Shown here: piece by piece, positions 32,101 to 34,854 of the stretch | How positions within the stretch are numbered: the first letter of the stretch is position 1 | Layout of the letters: each line of letters starts with the position of its first letter | DNA from: Cryomorphaceae bacterium | Lineage (GTDB): Bacteria; Bacteroidota; Bacteroidia; Flavobacteriales_D; Crocinitomicaceae | DNA length: 34,854 bases | NCBI GenBank assembly: GCA_021299335.1 | Contig: JAJTGF010000006.1 | Span: 30,758 to 65,611 of the forward strand | Direction of reading: 5' to 3' | Made by a program: the position numbers and the translations under genes | The notes under the pieces: generated by a model | The model's input: the letters and a program-made list of their open reading frames with translations, nothing else | Told to the model about the DNA's origin: nothing | Database searches by the model: none

Positions 32101-33537
32101 GTAATAGGTGTTATTGGTGGCGACAATTTTGACCTGATGTTGATCAGCGAGCGAAACAAGCATAGGATTAAGCCGCTCTTCGACCTCTAGACCATGCCGG
32201 CCAATTTCGATGTAAAAATCGGAGGCGAACTCGGATTTCCACCATAAAAGTGCTTCTTCTGCCTGACGCTCCCCTACATTGAGAAGTAAACTTGGGATTT
32301 CGCCGTAAAGGTTGCCACTCAGGACAATGAGGTCTTCTTTGTATTGAATCAGGAGCTCTTTGTCTATTCTTGGGACATAGTACATGCCTTGGGTATAGGC
32401 AATAGAAGCCAACTTTATCAGGTTTTGATAACCGTTTTTATTCTTGGCCAAACATACAATTTGGTATCCGTTGTCTTTGACCGTTTTATCTTGGTGACTA
32501 CGACAGACATTGAATTCACAGCCGATTATGGGTAAGATCTCTTGTTGGTCGAAGGGTTCTCCGTTTGCTTCTGCCTCGGCGCGGGCTGCCTGAACTTTAG
32601 CGTTGTGGGCAGAGGCGATTTTTTCAAATTGAAAAGCCGCCATCATGTTGCCGGTATCGGTGAGCGCAACAGCGGGTTGTTTCAAGGTAACCGCTTTATG
32701 GATAAGGGCACTAACCTCAGCAGTTGATTGCAAGATGGAGTACTGGGTATGGTTGTGCAGGTGGGCAAACACAAGCCCATCGCTATCCAAAGAAATTGCG
32801 GATTTGACTACTGGAGGATCTTGTGCGGGGCGCTTTGCTGCGCGCAGCTTCTCACTTTCAGCCTTCAGATTGACGTGTTGGATTCCGATTTTTTGGATGG
32901 GTGCCGGATTGAGTGTGAGGTAAGACTCAAAATAACCAGGCTCTTGCAGGATTTCTTCTAGCGTGTAGTGTTCTTGTCGAAGTAATTCTAGAAAACAACG
33001 CGTGGTGGCCTCGACATCTGCCGTTGCGTTGTGTGCTTCGTTAAAGGGCTCGTTAAATAAATGTTGATGCAGCTCTGTGAGCGTCGGCAACTTGAATTTA
33101 CCCCCTCGGCCACCAGGAATTTGACATAAAAGCGCACTGTTTTCTGTACAAGTATCGAGTACGGGTTTGGTGAGGGGCGTCTCTTGGCCCATACGCAGGT
33201 ATTCTGCACCCATGACATTGAGGTCGAAACGCAGGTTGTGACCAACCATAAATTTGGCCCGAGTGAGGTCTTTGTTAAAAAGCGCAAGAACATCGGAAAG
33301 GCTTTCGCCAACTGCTAAAGCAAGTTCGGTAGAAATACCATGTACGCGCTCAGATTCAAAAGGAATATTGAAACCCTCTGGCCGGATAATGAAGTCTTGT
33401 TGGGAGATGAGCTCACCGGCTTCGTCGTGGAGTTGCCATGCGAGCTGAACCACGCGAGGCCAGTTGTCTAGATCGGTGATTGGCGCGTTGAAATTACGCG
33501 GAAGGCCCGTGGTTTCGGTATCAAAAATGAGGTACAT
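29185..33537 (-). CDS. dnaE: DNA polymerase III alpha subunit with N-terminal DEDDh exonuclease
   Basis: A 1450-residue replicative polymerase. Residues 1-190 form a DnaQ-like 3'-5' exonuclease with all ligands: Asp6 and Glu8 (FDTETTG), Asp105 (NLRFD), and His169 and Asp174 (HNATAD). A linker leads to the PHP domain (about 254-500), which keeps HLHNH but has lost several metal ligands compared with Thermus DnaE. The palm has the catalytic PDIDID (Asp685, Asp687) and the third Asp in MDFLGLKTLTLI; VGPGRGSAAGSAVAY is the fingers signature. A QHSMF segment looks like the internal clamp-binding motif, and a C-terminal OB fold follows. Known from Flavobacteriia, the fusion supplies proofreading in cis. 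It starts 66 bp after the aminotransferase gene. Confidence 0.97.
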   Translation of the reverse strand: MYLIFDTETTGLPRNFNAPITDLDNWPRVVQLAWQLHDEAGELISQQDFIIRPEGFNIPFESERVHGISTELALAVGESLSDVLALFNKDLTRAKFMVGHNLRFDLNVMGAEYLRMGQETPLTKPVLDTCTENSALLCQIPGGRGGKFKLPTLTELHQHLFNEPFNEAHNATADVEATTRCFLELLRQEHYTLEEILQEPGYFESYLTLNPAPIQKIGIQHVNLKAESEKLRAAKRPAQDPPVVKSAISLDSDGLVFAHLHNHTQYSILQSTAEVSALIHKAVTLKQPAVALTDTGNMMAAFQFEKIASAHNAKVQAARAEAEANGEPFDQQEILPIIGCEFNVCRSHQDKTVKDNGYQIVCLAKNKNGYQNLIKLASIAYTQGMYYVPRIDKELLIQYKEDLIVLSGNLYGEIPSLLLNVGERQAEEALLWWKSEFASDFYIEIGRHGLEVEERLNPMLVSLADQHQVKIVATNNTYYVEQKDAIAHDVLLCVKDNELVETPKGRGRGFRYGLENDSYYMRSTEEMLALFSDLPQAIANVAEIIEKCEHYGLAREVLLPAFDIPAEFIDPQDAIDGGKRGENAFLRHLTYEGAKRRYTELTTEITERIDFELATIEKTGYPGYFLIVQDFCNAARQMGVSVGPGRGSAAGSAVAYCIGITNVDPIQYDLLFERFLNPDRVSMPDIDIDFDDEGRGRVIDYVINKYGANQVAQIITYGTMAAKSAIRDTARVMNLPLPEADRLAKLIPDLSLRKLFSMPEPELIDKLRNQEAIGNAKELRRIYQGSDLQAQVLQKAMEIEGSVRNTGIHACGVIITPDDLTNFVPVATAKDSDMVCTQYDNAVAEAAGLLKMDFLGLKTLTLIKDAVRLVKENRGIDLDPDTFPIDDEATYALFQRGETVGIFQYESPGMQKHLKELRPTLFADLIAMNALYRPGPMEYIPSYCKRKHGEEPIIYDLQDCEEYLQETYGITVYQEQVMLLSQKLADFTKGEADTLRKAMGKKDRKVLDKMKPTFIERATAKGHAAPTLEKIWKDWEAFASYAFNKSHSTCYAWVAYQTAYLKANYPAEYMASVLSNNMSDIKQVSFFMEECRRMGIEVLGPDINESGFTFSVNAAGAIRFGLGAIKGMGSGPVEAILEERKNGPFESIFDVTKRINLRLCNKRAFESLVYAGGFDSFKDVHRAQYMVADANGRTFLDAAIRYGASVQEQAQSAQHSMFGEATGTTMPAPTFPRTEEWPAIYKLNREKEVVGIFISGHPLDDYKVEISSFCTGTVSMLNDPAAYLGRDLLIAAIITNAEHRITKRGDAFGSLIIEDYQEAFKLNLFNESYLKFKHFMEPGTFVAIKGRIEVPRFRQYPEFVVHQIELLQELRDKRAKMLKLRFSAKQLDQMVIEQLHELFEANPGACQLHFTVFDPLDGVEVSLPSRSVKVQPSSQLFKELARLDIQFKLN

Positions 33538-33603
33538 GACTGCAGCTAAAAGGGAACTTTAAATTTAGGGATTTCTGCAGCAAACCCCAGCAATTGTTGA
33601 AAA

Positions 33604-34455
33604 CTATTGTGTGGCTTTTTCCCAATAATCGTTGAGCAACACCACCAATTTTCGCGAAATATTGTTTTGATAACGCTTGGTGCGGTAACCCCCCACCCAA
33701 TTGATACCTCGAATGGCGTTCGTCAGGAAGACTTCGTCGGCGGCGAGTAAGTTTTGTGGCATAATGGCACATTCATACACTTTTATACCGTTGGCCAATG
33801 CTAAATTGATTACCTGCATGCGCATGGTGCCCGCCAAACACCCTTCATCCAAACCGGGCGTATAAAGTACACCATTGCCGATGATAAAAAGATTACATGA
33901 AGAGGTTTCGAGAATTTGGCCGCGCAAATCGGTCAGAAAAAGATCATCTAGGCCCTGTGCTTTGGCAGCCAACGCCGCCATGATATAGGGCAAACCCATT
34001 TTGGTTTTGAAATTGGATAAAAGGTTTTTTTGAAGCTTGATGTCTTGATAGATATCGAGTTCGAGACCGCGCGCATTGAGTTCGAAATGATTGACATCGT
34101 ACGGATAGACCTCAATATAGTAAGTGGCGTCATTGGCATCTGGCAAATAGGCACCACCGCTAATTCGATCGAGTGACAAACGGCAACGCCCACCCTCTTG
34201 AATGCCTGATTCAGCGCATAATTCAAGGATTTTAGCTTCAAAAAATGCCGTCGTATAACTTGCCGAAGGACGCATATGAATGGCGCGCGCACCTGCCAAA
34301 AGACGCAAGATGTGATTCTCTAAATTGAGCGGTCTGCCATTGATGATGCGGATGCTTTCAAATACGCCATCGCCGTACAGATGTGCGCGATTACCAGGTA
34401 AGATGGTCGGTGCATCACCTGCGAGAATGGAACCGTTGTTATTGACGTAAAGCAT
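33604..34455 (-). CDS. Class IV aminotransferase (aminodeoxychorismate lyase/BCAT-like)
   Basis: A 283-residue fold-type IV PLP enzyme. The ATG at 34455 is taken; the upstream in-frame start would be a TTG. The signatures are HLYGDGVFESIRIING, the PLP Lys in LLSNFKTKMGLPYIMAA, ILETSSCNLFI and GCLAGTMRMQVI. Class IV members include aminodeoxychorismate lyase (folate), branched-chain and D-amino-acid aminotransferases. The small N-terminal insertions and the short length favour a PabC-like lyase, but assignment between subfamilies is not safe from motifs alone. It lies 14 bp after the rhomboid gene and before dnaE on the same strand. Confidence 0.85.
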   Translation of the reverse strand: MLYVNNNGSILAGDAPTILPGNRAHLYGDGVFESIRIINGRPLNLENHILRLLAGARAIHMRPSASYTTAFFEAKILELCAESGIQEGGRCRLSLDRISGGAYLPDANDATYYIEVYPYDVNHFELNARGLELDIYQDIKLQKNLLSNFKTKMGLPYIMAALAAKAQGLDDLFLTDLRGQILETSSCNLFIIGNGVLYTPGLDEGCLAGTMRMQVINLALANGIKVYECAIMPQNLLAADEVFLTNAIRGINWVGGYRTKRYQNNISRKLVVLLNDYWEKATQ

Positions 34456-34469
34456 TGGCGACAAAACTT

Positions 34470-34854
34470 TTAGTGTAACAAAGATGCAAAATATTGCGCA
34501 TAGCCCGGCATAAAAAGCAGAACGAATAAAATCCCCGCTATTGCACCTGAAATATGTGCATCGTGCGCGATGCCTGTATTCCCTTTTCTGAACGCATAAT
34601 ACTCGATCAGTAAATAGATGGGGCCAAATAGGTAAGCTGGAATGGGAATTGGGATGAACATCAGCATAAGCCCTTCCGTAGGATGCGCCGTAATAAATGC
34701 GAAAAGCACCGCTGTAACCGCACCCGAGGCGCCCAAGCTTCTGTAAGTGGGTTGATCTTGATGTCGGTAATAGGAATAGAGTGTGGCAAACAAGCCACCC
34801 ATTAAGTAAAGTGCCGCGAAATAATAGGTTCCTTTTACGAATCCAAAAATGGCG
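34470..34854 (-). CDS. Rhomboid family intramembrane serine protease (5' partial)
   Basis: The frame stays open to the right edge of the window, so the N-terminus lies beyond it; at least 127 residues are visible. The catalytic serine is in LGASGAVTAVLFAF and the catalytic histidine region in AHDAHISGAIAGILF. Four or so membrane segments can be seen, including FGFVKGTYYFAALYLMGGLF and YLFGPIYLLIEYYAF. Rhomboids cleave single-pass membrane proteins within the bilayer. The 3' end sits 14 bp before the class IV aminotransferase ATG on the same strand. Confidence 0.9.
   Translation of the reverse strand, partial: AIFGFVKGTYYFAALYLMGGLFATLYSYYRHQDQPTYRSLGASGAVTAVLFAFITAHPTEGLMLMFIPIPIPAYLFGPIYLLIEYYAFRKGNTGIAHDAHISGAIAGILFVLLFMPGYAQYFASLLH

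Overview
The window looks like a chromosomal segment of an aerobic, pigmented member of the Bacteroidota, most likely Flavobacteriales or a close relative. The evidence is: a type IX secretion C-terminal sorting domain; a CarboxypepD_reg-like TonB-dependent receptor; a short primary sigma factor without region 1.1; an SDR-type L-threonine 3-dehydrogenase of the Flavobacterium kind; DNA polymerase III alpha with an N-terminal DnaQ-like exonuclease; the Bacteroidota-typical DUF4494 and DUF1015 proteins; and several start-proximal elements matching the Bacteroidota -7 promoter box TAnnTTTG. I see no insertion sequence, phage gene, integrase or CRISPR array, and no gene-free stretch longer than 300 bases.

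Layout. 1-5.5 kb (+): 5'-truncated secreted alpha/beta hydrolase, TonB-dependent receptor, DUF1015 protein, YggS-type PLP homeostasis protein. 5.5-8.5 kb (-): cytidine deaminase, then DUF4494-pdxH-M16 peptidase as a tight operon. 8.6-13.8 kb (+): two FKBP prolyl isomerases (one cytosolic, one lipoprotein), a further lipoprotein and priA, closed by a hairpin shared with the convergent rpoD (-). 14.9-16.2 kb (+): small zinc-ribbon protein and an alpha/beta hydrolase, facing a tRNA-His (-). 16.4-17.0 kb (+): thioredoxin-like protein. 17.1-19.4 kb (-): tyrosine catabolism (homogentisate dioxygenase and 4-hydroxyphenylpyruvate dioxygenase). 19.5-20.5 kb (+): threonine dehydrogenase. 20.5-26.1 kb (+): a compact seven-gene run (ECF-type sigma factor, crtI, crtB, idi, pterin synthase, photolyase, Bcp peroxiredoxin). 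26.1-26.5 kb (-): a yceI remnant without its N-terminus. 26.55-29.1 kb (+): outer-membrane beta-barrel protein, Nif3-like protein, zinc-ribbon coiled-coil protein. 29.2-34.85 kb (-): rhomboid protease (partial), class IV aminotransferase, dnaE.

The most coherent system is the run at 20.5-26.1 kb. A sigma factor is followed, with only 3-9 bp gaps or actual overlaps, by carotenoid genes, a pterin synthase with the animal-type catalytic set, a class I photolyase and a thiol peroxidase. This reads as one photo-oxidative stress operon: pigment quenching, DNA repair and peroxide removal. Its promoter region carries several copies of a TTGTTTTGTTWAA-type element that look like operators, but no cognate regulator gene lies in the window. 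Other points of note are the DnaE in which a complete DEDDh exonuclease coexists with a PHP domain that has lost several metal ligands, and the truncated yceI whose breakpoint abuts the next gene.
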